Origin: Avedoeria sp964651245
Lineage (GTDB): Bacteria; Chloroflexota; Anaerolineae; Epilineales; Epilineaceae
DNA: 64,000 bases
NCBI GenBank assembly: GCA_964651245.1
Contig: CAZYVI010000005.1
Coordinates: 124,001 to 188,000, forward strand
Direction of reading: 5' to 3'
Each line of letters starts with the position of its first letter. Position 1 is the first letter of the stretch. Made by a program: the position numbers and the translations under genes. The notes under the pieces are model-generated. The model was not told where the DNA came from and made no database searches. It saw nothing but the letters and a program-made list of their open reading frames with translations. Positions 1 to 7,526 of the stretch are shown piece after piece.

Positions 1-1374
1 CAAGCTGCCGCCGCCGATCCGGACGAACGTGTCGCCCGCCGTCGCCCGCGCCGCGGCGAAGTCGACCACCTGGCCGCGGCGCTGGGCGTCGCGCGTCTGC
101 TGCAGCCGGTCGATCAGGAACGACCGCATCTGCTGCGTCGAGGCGAAGTCGTCCACCCCCAGCGTCCGCAGCTCCGAGGCCAGCGCGAACTCGGTGCGGG
201 CCATGAGCCAGTTCGAGAAGCCGTTGCGCCGGGCGTGGCTCACCAGCACGTCGTCCGGCACGTCCGGCAGCACGCCGATCAACGCGTCGATGTCGGCAGC
301 GCGGGCCACCTCGGCGCCGTCGCCGGCGCGGAACACGAAGTCGCCGAAGCCCAGCCGCTCGCGCATGAACGTGTTGAACTCGGCCAGGAGCGTCGGCGAG
401 TTCTTGTTGACGAACGCCGCGTCCAGCGCCTCGGCCGCCGCCGCGAATCGGTCGCGCGACGACTGCAGCAGCAGCGGCGTCTCGGCATCGACGGCGCGGA
501 TGCGGCGCAGCAGCGCCAGGCCCGCCTCGCGGTCGTCGACGCCGCCGCGCGGGAAGCGGACGTCGCTGATCACCGCCAGGACGTGGTCGGCCGACGCCTC
601 GTAGAGCGCCCAGCCCGCCTCGTAGGTCGTGGCCAGCCGCAGGCGCGGCCGAAGCCGGCGCCGCAGCTGGCGCTGGTCCTCGTTCAGGCTCTGGGCGATG
701 AGCTGGTCGGTTTGGCGCGTCAGCGCGCGGAACACCAGCGGCAGGTACGACGAGATGAACGGCACGCTGTCCTCGACGAGGATGATGCTGCGCACCCCGC
801 CCACCCGCGCGTCGTGCTCGGCGTTGCGCTGGTCCTCGACCAGGCGGATGATCGCCAGGAACAGCCGCACGTCGCCGCGCCACAGCAACACGCCGTCGAC
901 GAACGGGATCGCGCCGGGGCCGCCGGGGATCGCGAACAGCTCGCGCATGTCGTAGGCCATCAGGAAGACCGGCACGCCGGCGCACGCGGCCTTGGCGGCG
1001 CGCCCGAAGTACGACGCCGCCACGTCGCTCACCGCCGCGATCGTGATCACGATGTCGAACGGCCGCGCGCCCAGCAGCTCCAGGGCGCGGCCGCGGGTCG
1101 AGACGCGGGTGATCTCGGGCGGGCCCTCGAGCGAAAGGCTCTGGAACGTCGTGAAGATCAGCTCGGCCAGGTGGGCGCCTTCGGACAGCGTGTAGGAGTC
1201 GTAGAGGCTGGCCACCAGCAGCACCCGGCGGACGCGGAACGACTGCAGCGACTGGAGCTGGCTGGTCTGGGCGTCGTAGGCCTCGACGATCGCCTCGAGG
1301 TCCGGCGGCGGAAGGGGCGGCGGCGCGGCGCGGCCGGGCGGGCCCGCCGCGCCGTCCCGACCGTCCCCCGCCAT
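1..1374 (-). CDS. PEP/pyruvate-binding domain protein with N-terminal receiver-like region (partial, C-terminus off the left edge)
   Basis: The minus strand is open from an ATG at 1374 down to base 1, giving 458 residues with no stop. The translation contains a receiver-like stretch (IILVEDSVPF, then VISDVRFPRGG), the block LLQSSRDRF with FVNKNSPTLL, and a region around FSNWLMARTEF, and it ends in TFVRIGGGSL at the window edge. This order is typical of large PEP-synthase-like proteins in which a degenerate double receiver module precedes the PPDK_N ATP/PEP-binding domain, whose first motif (GGGSLGGKARG type) is just being entered at the edge. It starts 16 bp after gdhA stops and is probably cotranscribed with it. 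The family is assigned confidently. The physiological reaction is unknown because the catalytic part is missing. Confidence 0.8.
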   Translation of the reverse strand, partial: MAGDGRDGAAGPPGRAAPPPLPPPDLEAIVEAYDAQTSQLQSLQSFRVRRVLLVASLYDSYTLSEGAHLAELIFTTFQSLSLEGPPEITRVSTRGRALELLGARPFDIVITIAAVSDVAASYFGRAAKAACAGVPVFLMAYDMRELFAIPGGPGAIPFVDGVLLWRGDVRLFLAIIRLVEDQRNAEHDARVGGVRSIILVEDSVPFISSYLPLVFRALTRQTDQLIAQSLNEDQRQLRRRLRPRLRLATTYEAGWALYEASADHVLAVISDVRFPRGGVDDREAGLALLRRIRAVDAETPLLLQSSRDRFAAAAEALDAAFVNKNSPTLLAEFNTFMRERLGFGDFVFRAGDGAEVARAADIDALIGVLPDVPDDVLVSHARRNGFSNWLMARTEFALASELRTLGVDDFASTQQMRSFLIDRLQQTRDAQRRGQVVDFAAARATAGDTFVRIGGGSL

Positions 1375-1390
1375 CAGCCGCCGCCGACCG

Positions 1391-2740
1391 CTACGTCAGG
1401 CCCTGGTCGAGCATCGCGTTCGCCACCTGGATGAAGCCGGCGATGTTGGCGCCCGCTACCAGGTTGCCCGGCACGCCGTAGGCCGCCGCCGCCTCGGCCG
1501 CCTGGCGGTGGATGCCGGTCATGATCCGGTCCAACTCGGCGTCGACCTGGGCGCGCGCCCACGTGTCGAACTGGGCGTTCTGCGTCATCTCGAGCGCCGA
1601 CGTCGCCACCCCGCCGGCGTTGGCGGCCTTGGCCGGGCCGAACGCCACGCCGGCGGCCACGAAGGCCTCGATGGCCGGGATCGTCGACGGCATGTTGGCG
1701 CCCTCGCTCACCGCCCGGCAGCCGCCGGCGATGAGCGCCCGGGCGTCGGCCTCGTCGATCTCGTTCTGCGTCGCGCACGGCAGCGCGATGTCGCAGGGCA
1801 CCGCCCACGGCCGGGCCCCGGCGTGGAACGTCGCGCCCGGGAAGGTGTCGACGTAGGCCTCGATCCGGCCGCGGCGGACGTTCTTCTGGTCCATGATCCA
1901 GGCCAGCTTCTCGCGGTCGACGCCGGCCGGGTCATGGACGAAGCCGCTCGAGTCCGAGACCGTCACGACCTTGCCGCCGTAATCGAGGATCTTCTCGATG
2001 CAGTACTGCGCCACGTTGCCGCTGCCGCTGACGGTGCAGGTGCGCCCCTCGATGCCGTCGCCGCGGTCCTTCAGCATCTCGCGCAGGAAGTAGACCTGGC
2101 CGTAGCCGGTGGCCTCGGGCCGGATCAGCGACCCGCCCCAGCCCCAGCCCTTGCCGGTCATGGCGCCGTCCCAACTGCGGGTCAGGCGCTTGTACTGCCC
2201 GTAGAGAAAGCCGATCTCGCGGCCACCGACGCCGATGTCGCCAGCCGGTACGTCGATGTTGGGGCCGATGTGGCGGTGCAGCTCGGTCATGAACGCCTGG
2301 CAGAAGCGCATGACCTCGCCATCCGACTTGCCCTTGGGGTCGAAGTCGCTGCCGCCCTTGGCGCCGCCGATCGGGCGCGTCGTCAGGGCGTTCTTGAAGA
2401 TCTGCTCGAAGCCCAGGAACTTGATGATCGAGAGGTTGACCGACGGGTGGAACCGCAGGCCGCCCTTGTACGGGCCGAGGGCGTTGTTGAACTGCACCCG
2501 CATGCCGCGGTTGAGCTGGACCGCGCCGTTGTCATCGACCCACGCCACCCGGAACAACACCATGCGGTCCGGCTCGACGAGCCGCTCCAGGATGGCTGCC
2601 TCGCGGTACTGCGGGTTGCGCTCGAGCACCGGCTCGATCGACGTGAGCACCTCCCAGACGGCCTGGTGGAACTCGGACTGGTTCGGATCGCGCTGCTGGA
2701 TCGACTCGAACACGGCCTGGGCATACATCGCGGGCGTCAC
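1391..2740 (-). CDS. gdhA: NADP-type glutamate dehydrogenase
   Basis: This 449-residue protein has the length and motifs of hexameric bacterial GDH, which aminates 2-oxoglutarate to glutamate in the cytoplasm. The substrate lysine sits in GGAKGGSDFDPKGKSD (K128), with the KGGLRFHP block near residue 92. The nucleotide fold shows SGSGNVAQY near residue 240. IDVPAGDIGVGGREIG is the usual GDH signature. The upstream region carries a promoter-like pair (TTGCGT, 17 bp, TACCCT at 2779-2807) divergent from the reductase promoter. The PEP-binding gene follows 16 bp downstream. Cofactor choice (NADP) is inferred from similarity to the small hexameric class and was not tested by residue analysis. Confidence 0.95.
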   Translation of the reverse strand: MTPAMYAQAVFESIQQRDPNQSEFHQAVWEVLTSIEPVLERNPQYREAAILERLVEPDRMVLFRVAWVDDNGAVQLNRGMRVQFNNALGPYKGGLRFHPSVNLSIIKFLGFEQIFKNALTTRPIGGAKGGSDFDPKGKSDGEVMRFCQAFMTELHRHIGPNIDVPAGDIGVGGREIGFLYGQYKRLTRSWDGAMTGKGWGWGGSLIRPEATGYGQVYFLREMLKDRGDGIEGRTCTVSGSGNVAQYCIEKILDYGGKVVTVSDSSGFVHDPAGVDREKLAWIMDQKNVRRGRIEAYVDTFPGATFHAGARPWAVPCDIALPCATQNEIDEADARALIAGGCRAVSEGANMPSTIPAIEAFVAAGVAFGPAKAANAGGVATSALEMTQNAQFDTWARAQVDAELDRIMTGIHRQAAEAAAAYGVPGNLVAGANIAGFIQVANAMLDQGLT

Positions 2741-2778
2741 GTCCTACGGGGCGATTCGGTTGTCGGGGAGCGCGGCGG

Positions 2779-2807
2779 AGGGTAGGACCAACGGCAGATC
2801 GACGCAA
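2779..2807 (-). promoter_or_regulatory. Sigma-70-like promoter for gdhA
   Basis: Read on the minus strand, TTGCGT (2807-2802) is separated by 17 bp from TACCCT (2784-2779). The predicted start is near 2772, about 30 nt before the gdhA ATG at 2740. The same hexamer pair recurs as TTGCGG-N17-TACCCT upstream of the vWA gene ending at 9576, which strengthens the call. Confidence 0.55.
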
Positions 2808-2821
2808 GCGGCGCAGGGCGA

Positions 2822-2851
2822 TTGACTCCCCCCCGTCGCCGCTGGTAACGT
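2822..2851 (+). promoter_or_regulatory. Sigma-70-like promoter for the phaB-like gene
   Basis: TTGACT (2822-2827), an 18 bp spacer and TAACGT (2846-2851) precede the reductase, leaving a leader of roughly 55 nt that carries AGGAGG at 2902-2907. It is back to back with the gdhA promoter. Confidence 0.5.
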
Positions 2852-2912
2852 CGTCGCGCCGGGCGGGGGCCTGGCGATCGCTGGTTGACGACGACCGTGA
2901 CAGGAGGTGGCG

Positions 2913-3635
2913 GTGGGCCGCGTGGCTGTGGTGACCGGAGGGACGCGCGGGATCGGCCGCGCGATCAGCGTGGCGCTCAAGGAGGCCGGCGCCACCGTCG
3001 CCGCCGTCTACCACGGCAACGACGCGGCGGCGGCGGCCTTCACCGCCGAGACCGGGATCGCGACCTACAAGTGGGATGTCGCCGACTACGATGCCTGTCA
3101 GGCCGGCATGGCCCAGGTCGCCGCCGATCTCGGGCCGGTCGACATCCTGGTCAACAACGCCGGCATCACCCGCGACGGCACGCTGGTGAAGATGTCGCCC
3201 GACGACTGGGAGCGCGTCATCGCCACGAACCTCGGCTCGTGCTTTCACATGGCCAAGGCCGCCTTCCCGGGCATGGTCGAGCGCAAGTTCGGCCGGATCG
3301 TCAACATCGGCTCGATCAACGGCCAGGCGGGGCAGTACGGACAGGTGAACTACGCCGCCGCCAAGAGCGGCATCCACGGCTTCACCAAGGCGCTGGCCCA
3401 AGAGGGCGCGCGACATGGCATCACCGTCAACGCCATCGCGCCCGGCTACATCGACACCGACATGGTCGCCGCGGTGCCGCCGCCGGTGCTCGACAAGATC
3501 ATCGCCCGGATCCCGGCCGGCCGGCTCGGCCGGGCCGAGGAAATCGCGCGGGGCGTCGTCTTCCTGGTGGCCGACGACGCCGCGTTCATCACCGGCGCCA
3601 CGCTGTCGATCAACGGCGGGCAGCACATGTATTGA
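2913..3635 (+). CDS. phaB: Acetoacetyl-CoA reductase / 3-oxoacyl-ACP reductase (SDR family)
   Basis: This is a classical short-chain dehydrogenase of 240 residues. The cofactor motif VVTGGTRGIGRA is at the N-terminus, NNAG near residue 85, and the catalytic Ser/Tyr/Lys in INIGSINGQ and YAAAKSG near residues 138-156. The C-terminus ATLSINGGQHMY is the form seen in PhaB-type acetoacetyl-CoA reductases, which reduce acetoacetyl-CoA to 3-hydroxybutyryl-CoA for polyhydroxyalkanoate synthesis. FabG cannot be excluded, because no phaA or phaC lies nearby. I chose GTG 2913, 5 nt after a perfect AGGAGG (2902-2907). The upstream in-frame GTG at 2907 overlaps that site. Confidence 0.8.
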   Translation: MGRVAVVTGGTRGIGRAISVALKEAGATVAAVYHGNDAAAAAFTAETGIATYKWDVADYDACQAGMAQVAADLGPVDILVNNAGITRDGTLVKMSPDDWERVIATNLGSCFHMAKAAFPGMVERKFGRIVNIGSINGQAGQYGQVNYAAAKSGIHGFTKALAQEGARHGITVNAIAPGYIDTDMVAAVPPPVLDKIIARIPAGRLGRAEEIARGVVFLVADDAAFITGATLSINGGQHMY

Positions 3636-3724
3636 CACGCCTGCGGCGGGCGGCGAGGGGCGGCGCCGAGGGCGGCGAGACCGCGCCGTGTCCGCGGGCT
3701 GTCGCCGACGGGTCGCGGCGCAGC

Positions 3725-3753
3725 TTGTCGATGGCGGTGGGTGCCGATAGGCT
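3725..3753 (+). promoter_or_regulatory. Promoter of recQ, apparently giving a leaderless transcript
   Basis: TTGTCG (3725-3730), 17 bp, TAGGCT (3748-3753), then only 6 nt to the recQ ATG at 3760. Transcription would be expected to start at or beside the start codon. No Shine-Dalgarno sequence is present. Confidence 0.45.
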
Positions 3754-3759
3754 CAGCGG

Positions 3760-5670
3760 ATGATGGGACCATCGCGCGCGCATGACCTCGCCGGCGCCGC
3801 CGACCCGCGCGCCGTCCTGCGCCGCGTCTTCGGTTTCGACGACTTCCGCGGCCAGCAGCGGGAGGTCGTCGACCACATCGTGGGCGGCGGCGATGCGCTC
3901 GTCGTCATGCCCACCGGCAGCGGCAAGTCGCTGTGCTACCAGCTGCCGGCGCTGCTGCGGCCCGGCGTCGCCGTCGTCGTCAGCCCGCTCATCGCGCTGA
4001 TGGCCGACCAGGTGACGGCGCTGCGCGCGCTGGGCGTGCGGGCGGCGGCGCTGAACTCGTCGCTCGATCCGGCCGCGCAGCGCGGCGTCGAGGCCGCGCT
4101 GCGCGCCGGCCGGCTCGACCTCGTCTACGTCGCCCCGGAGCGCCTCGTCACCGAGGGCTTCCTGGCGCTGCTGGCCGAGGTCGAGATCGCCCTGTTCGCG
4201 ATCGACGAGGCGCACTGCGTCTCGCAATGGGGGCACGACTTCCGGCCCGAGTACCTCCAGCTCGACCTCCTGGCCGAGCGCTTCCCGGGCGTGCCGCGCA
4301 TCGCCTTGACCGCCACCGCCGACGGCCCGACGCGGCGCGAGATCGTCGAGCGGCTGCGGCTGGCCGGGGCGCGGGTGTTCGTGGCCGGCTTCGACCGACC
4401 GAACATCCGCTACCGCGTCTGGCTCAAGGACGACCCGTTCCGGCAGCTGCTGACATGCCTCCAACGCGAGCACGCCGCGCCCGACGGCGGGGTCGAGACC
4501 GGCATCGTCTACTGCCTGTCGCGCAAGAAGGTCGAGCAGACGGCCGAGCGGCTGGCGGCGGCCGGCATCCCCGCCCTGCCCTACCACGCCGGCCTCGACG
4601 CCGACGTCCGCGCCCGCCACCAGCGCCGCTTCACGCACGACGAGGTGCCGGTGATCGTCGCCACCGTGGCGTTCGGGATGGGCATCGACAAGCCCGACGT
4701 ACGGTTCGTGTTCCACGTCGACCCGCCCAAGAGCCTCGAGGCCTACTACCAGGAGACCGGCCGCGCCGGTCGCGACGGGCTGCCGGCCACGGCGACGATG
4801 CTCTACGGCATGGCCGACATCGCCCGGCTGCGCTCGATGATCGCCGACGGCGAGGCCGACGAGTCGCGCCAGCGCGTCGAGCAGCTCAAGCTGAACGCCC
4901 TGTTGGGCTTCTGCGAGACGACCCGCTGCCGCCGCCAGGTCTTGCTGGAGTACTTCGGCGACAGCCTGCCCAGCCGCTGCGGCAACTGCGACACCTGCCT
5001 CGAGCCGGTCGACAGCTGGGATGGCACCGTGGCGGCCCAGAAGGCGATGTCGGCGATCCTGCGCACCGGCCAGCGTTTCGGCCAGGGCCATGTCACCGAC
5101 GTCCTGCGCGGCGAGCGGACCGAGAAGGTCGAGCGCTTCGGCCACGACGCCCTGCCGACGTTCGGCGTCGGCGCCGACCTCGACGCCCGAGCCTGGGGCT
5201 CGGTGCTGCGCCAGCTCGTCGCCGCCGGGCTCGTCGCGGTCGACGTCGAGGGCCACGGCAGCCTGCGCCTCACCGACGCCGCCGGCGACGTGCTGCGCGG
5301 CCGGTCGAGCGTCACGCTCCGCCGCGACCCGGCGCCGGCGGCCGGCGGCGCCCGCCGCGACCGCGCCGGCGAGCGCCGCCGCGCGGCCGGCGCGTCGCTC
5401 TTCGGCGGCGCCGACGACGCCCTGGCGGAGGCGGCCGACCCGGCGCTGTTCGAGGCGCTGCGCGCCTGCCGCCTGGCACTGGCCCGCGAGCAAGCGGTGC
5501 CGCCCTACGTGATCTTCCACGACAAGACGCTGCTGGCCATGGCCGCCCGGCGCCCGACGACGGCCCACGCCCTGGCGCTCATCTCGGGCGTCGGCGAGGC
5601 CAAGCTGGCGCGGTATGGGGAGGCGTTCCTGACGGTGATCCGAGGGCACGTGGAGGGGGGTGGGGCGTGA
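3760..5670 (+). CDS. recQ: ATP-dependent DNA helicase RecQ
   Basis: This 636-residue 3'-5' superfamily 2 helicase acts in recombination and fork repair. Walker A is MPTGSGKS near residue 50. The DEAH box with the RecQ-specific aromatic loop reads IDEAHCVSQWGHDFRPEY near residue 150. Motifs IV-VI include YQETGRAGRDG near residue 330. A four-cysteine zinc module follows (CRRQ...CGNCDTC, residues about 390-415), then a winged-helix RQC region and a C-terminal HRDC domain (about 560-630, HALALISGVGEAKLARYG). Length and order match canonical RecQ. It stands alone, with the RHH/nucleotidyltransferase gene starting 14 bp after it. Confidence 0.95.
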   Translation: MMGPSRAHDLAGAADPRAVLRRVFGFDDFRGQQREVVDHIVGGGDALVVMPTGSGKSLCYQLPALLRPGVAVVVSPLIALMADQVTALRALGVRAAALNSSLDPAAQRGVEAALRAGRLDLVYVAPERLVTEGFLALLAEVEIALFAIDEAHCVSQWGHDFRPEYLQLDLLAERFPGVPRIALTATADGPTRREIVERLRLAGARVFVAGFDRPNIRYRVWLKDDPFRQLLTCLQREHAAPDGGVETGIVYCLSRKKVEQTAERLAAAGIPALPYHAGLDADVRARHQRRFTHDEVPVIVATVAFGMGIDKPDVRFVFHVDPPKSLEAYYQETGRAGRDGLPATATMLYGMADIARLRSMIADGEADESRQRVEQLKLNALLGFCETTRCRRQVLLEYFGDSLPSRCGNCDTCLEPVDSWDGTVAAQKAMSAILRTGQRFGQGHVTDVLRGERTEKVERFGHDALPTFGVGADLDARAWGSVLRQLVAAGLVAVDVEGHGSLRLTDAAGDVLRGRSSVTLRRDPAPAAGGARRDRAGERRRAAGASLFGGADDALAEAADPALFEALRACRLALAREQAVPPYVIFHDKTLLAMAARRPTTAHALALISGVGEAKLARYGEAFLTVIRGHVEGGGA

Positions 5671-5676
5671 TATCAT
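5671..5676 (+). promoter_or_regulatory. -10 element of the RHH-nucleotidyltransferase/HEPN pair (leaderless type)
   Basis: TATCAT lies 8 nt before the ATG at 5685, directly after the recQ stop. No convincing -35 and no Shine-Dalgarno are seen. It suggests the pair has its own transcript beginning close to the start codon. Confidence 0.4.
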
Positions 5677-5684
5677 ACGCCCCC

Positions 5685-6293
5685 ATGAACGGTACTATCC
5701 GGCGAGCGGCCGTGAAACCGGGCGCCGAACCGTCCGGCCGTTTCGTCGTTCGCCTCGATCCCGGACTTCACGCCGCCCTACGGGCCGAAGCCGCAGCGCG
5801 TGGTACGTCGCTCAACGCGCTGTGTTCAGACCTGTTGGCCGACGGTCGCCGCGGTGGGTGCAGCGAAGAATTCGACGCGGTCGTGAAGTCCGCCGTCGCG
5901 GTGTTCGACGGCGACCTCGTCGGCGTCGTGGCGTTCGGCTCCTGGGCCCGCGGCGAGGCGACGACCGTGTCCGACATCGACGTGCTGCTCGTGTTGGCGC
6001 CGAGCGTGGCCATCACGCGGGACATCTACCGGCGCTGGGATCGTATCGCCTCGCCTACCATCGAGCGTCGGGTCGTCGATGTCCACTTCGTCGCGCTGCC
6101 GGTGGACGACGAACGTTTCTCGTCGCTGTGGGCAGAGGTCGCGCGAGACGGCATCATCGCGTTCGACCGCGACCATCGGGTGTCGAGGTATCTCGGCAAG
6201 GTCCGCCGGCAGTTGTTGGGTGGCCACCATCGCCGTGCGATGGCTCATGGACAGCCGTACTGGACGGTCGCGTCACAGGCAGTCGAACCATGA
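5685..6293 (+). CDS. Ribbon-helix-helix / minimal nucleotidyltransferase fusion, likely antitoxin
   Basis: The protein has 202 residues. Residues about 18-52 (FVVRLDPGLHAALRAEAAAR then TSLNALCSDLL) look like an Arc/HicB-type ribbon-helix-helix DNA-binding unit. Residues about 75-140 carry the MNT nucleotidyltransferase core: GSWARG (85-90), S-D-I-D with D97 and D99, and a third acidic position in VVDVHF. The next gene overlaps it by ATGA and encodes a HEPN protein. MNT/HEPN pairs are known type II or AMPylation-type toxin-antitoxin modules in which MNT neutralises the HEPN RNase. The N-terminal DNA-binding unit suggests autoregulation. Start chosen at the ATG after the TATCAT box. The same frame is open further upstream only as an antisense-free shadow of recQ. 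Confidence 0.75.
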   Translation: MNGTIRRAAVKPGAEPSGRFVVRLDPGLHAALRAEAAARGTSLNALCSDLLADGRRGGCSEEFDAVVKSAVAVFDGDLVGVVAFGSWARGEATTVSDIDVLLVLAPSVAITRDIYRRWDRIASPTIERRVVDVHFVALPVDDERFSSLWAEVARDGIIAFDRDHRVSRYLGKVRRQLLGGHHRRAMAHGQPYWTVASQAVEP

Positions 6294-6697
6294 GGAACCC
6301 CGATTTGGCGGCGGACTATCTCCGCCGCTCCGTGGCTCGCCTCGCCGCCATCGACGTGCTCTTCGATGCCGAGAGCTGGCCCGACGTCGTGCGGGAGGCG
6401 CAGGAGGTCGTGGAGTTGGCGCTGAAGGGCTGCCTGCGTCACTTCGGGATCGAGCCTCCGCGCATCCACGATGTATCGGAGGTGCTGCTGAGCGAACGCG
6501 GCCGATTGCCCGCATCGCTACAGGCCGAGGCGACACGCTTGGCCACGATCTCGAAGTCGTTGCGCCGCGACCGCGAGTTGGCGTTCTACGGCGCCGAGGA
6601 CCTGACCCCGACCGACTTCTATGCCCGCAGCGACGCCGAGGCAGCCCGCGATGGCGCGCGGCACGTCGTGCGGGTCGTGGCGGAAAGCCTGGCGTGA
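6290..6697 (+). CDS. HEPN domain protein, likely toxin partner
   Basis: This 135-residue, helix-rich protein resembles the PF05168 HEPN family. Hallmarks are LALKGCLRHFGIEPPRIHDV (residues 44-61) and RRDRELAFYGAEDLTP with FYARSDAEAARDGARH near the C-terminus. An R-x4-H arrangement (R120, H125) falls where HEPN RNases often keep their catalytic pair, but I cannot confirm its helix position. It overlaps the nucleotidyltransferase gene (ATGA, 6290-6293), so translation is coupled. The role as RNase toxin is inferred from the MNT/HEPN pairing. Some HEPN proteins are non-catalytic substrate-binding helpers. Confidence 0.75.
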   Translation: MRNPDLAADYLRRSVARLAAIDVLFDAESWPDVVREAQEVVELALKGCLRHFGIEPPRIHDVSEVLLSERGRLPASLQAEATRLATISKSLRRDRELAFYGAEDLTPTDFYARSDAEAARDGARHVVRVVAESLA

Positions 6698-6719
6698 ACG
6701 ACGGTCCGCGCGAGGGTAC

Positions 6720-7463
6720 ATGACGACGGTCCGCGTGCCGGGCCTGCGGTCCGCGTGGTGGATTGCCGCCGCCCTCGTCTACCCCCTCGTCCTGACCTGG
6801 CTCTACTTCATCGCCCTCTCCGGCGTCCCGGCGCCGTGGCCGCAGCTGGCGTACGGGCTTGGCAAGGCCGTGCAGTTCGGACCGGCGCTGTGGTGGCTCG
6901 CCCGCGTCCGCCCCGACATCATCCGGCCGCGCGGGCGGACGACCCGCCGCGATCTGGCGGTGGGCGCAGCGTTCGGGGCGCTCGTCGCCGCGGCCTTGTT
7001 CGCCGTCTACGCCGGCCGCCCGTTCGACCTGCTCGGCCCGGCCGGCCACGCCGCCCTGACCGCCGCCGCGTCGGACAAGGCGGCCGCCCTCGGCATCGCC
7101 ACGCCCGTTCGGTTCGCCGTCCTGGGCTTGTTCTATGCCCTGGTGCACAGCGGCCTTGAGGAGGCGTACTGGCGCGGCCTCGTCTTCACCGCCGTCCGCG
7201 GCCGGACCCGCGCCCGAACGGCCGTCTGGGTGTCGAGCGTCGCGTTCACCCTGCATCACGTCGTCCTGGTGACGACGCTCCTGCCCGGCCAGCTGCCGCT
7301 GGCCCTGTTCCTGGCCGCCTGCGTCGGCATCGGCGGCGCCGCCTGGAGCGTCCAGCGCTCGGTCGCCCGGTCGCTGCTGGGCGCCTGGCTCGGCCACGGC
7401 ATCGTCGACGCGGCGATCTTCGCGGTGGGGGGGTGGGTATTGTTCGGCGGGGGCGGCGGCTGA
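6720..7463 (+). CDS. CPBP family intramembrane glutamic endopeptidase (CAAX-protease-like)
   Basis: This 247-residue membrane protein has about seven hydrophobic segments. The ABI/CPBP motifs are all visible: HSGLEEAYWRGLVF (EExxxR, residues about 142-155), FTLHHVV (FxxxH, about 178-184) and a final GHGIVDAA. Such proteins cleave membrane substrates or, in other bacteria, confer bacteriocin immunity. It starts 22 nt after the HEPN gene with GAGGGT as a ribosome site, so it may be cotranscribed with the toxin-antitoxin pair. The substrate is unknown. Confidence 0.85.
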   Translation: MTTVRVPGLRSAWWIAAALVYPLVLTWLYFIALSGVPAPWPQLAYGLGKAVQFGPALWWLARVRPDIIRPRGRTTRRDLAVGAAFGALVAAALFAVYAGRPFDLLGPAGHAALTAAASDKAAALGIATPVRFAVLGLFYALVHSGLEEAYWRGLVFTAVRGRTRARTAVWVSSVAFTLHHVVLVTTLLPGQLPLALFLAACVGIGGAAWSVQRSVARSLLGAWLGHGIVDAAIFAVGGWVLFGGGGG

Positions 7464-7526
7464 CAGCGCCGCTGCAGCGGGCGCCCGATGACCGAGCGAC
7501 CGTCGCCGCGCACCCCCCGTACGCCG

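Noticed and set aside
5671..5684. Reading the RHH-nucleotidyltransferase frame from far upstream inside recQ
   Set aside because: That extension is a shadow of recQ; the -10 box and the RHH begin at the ATG at 5685.
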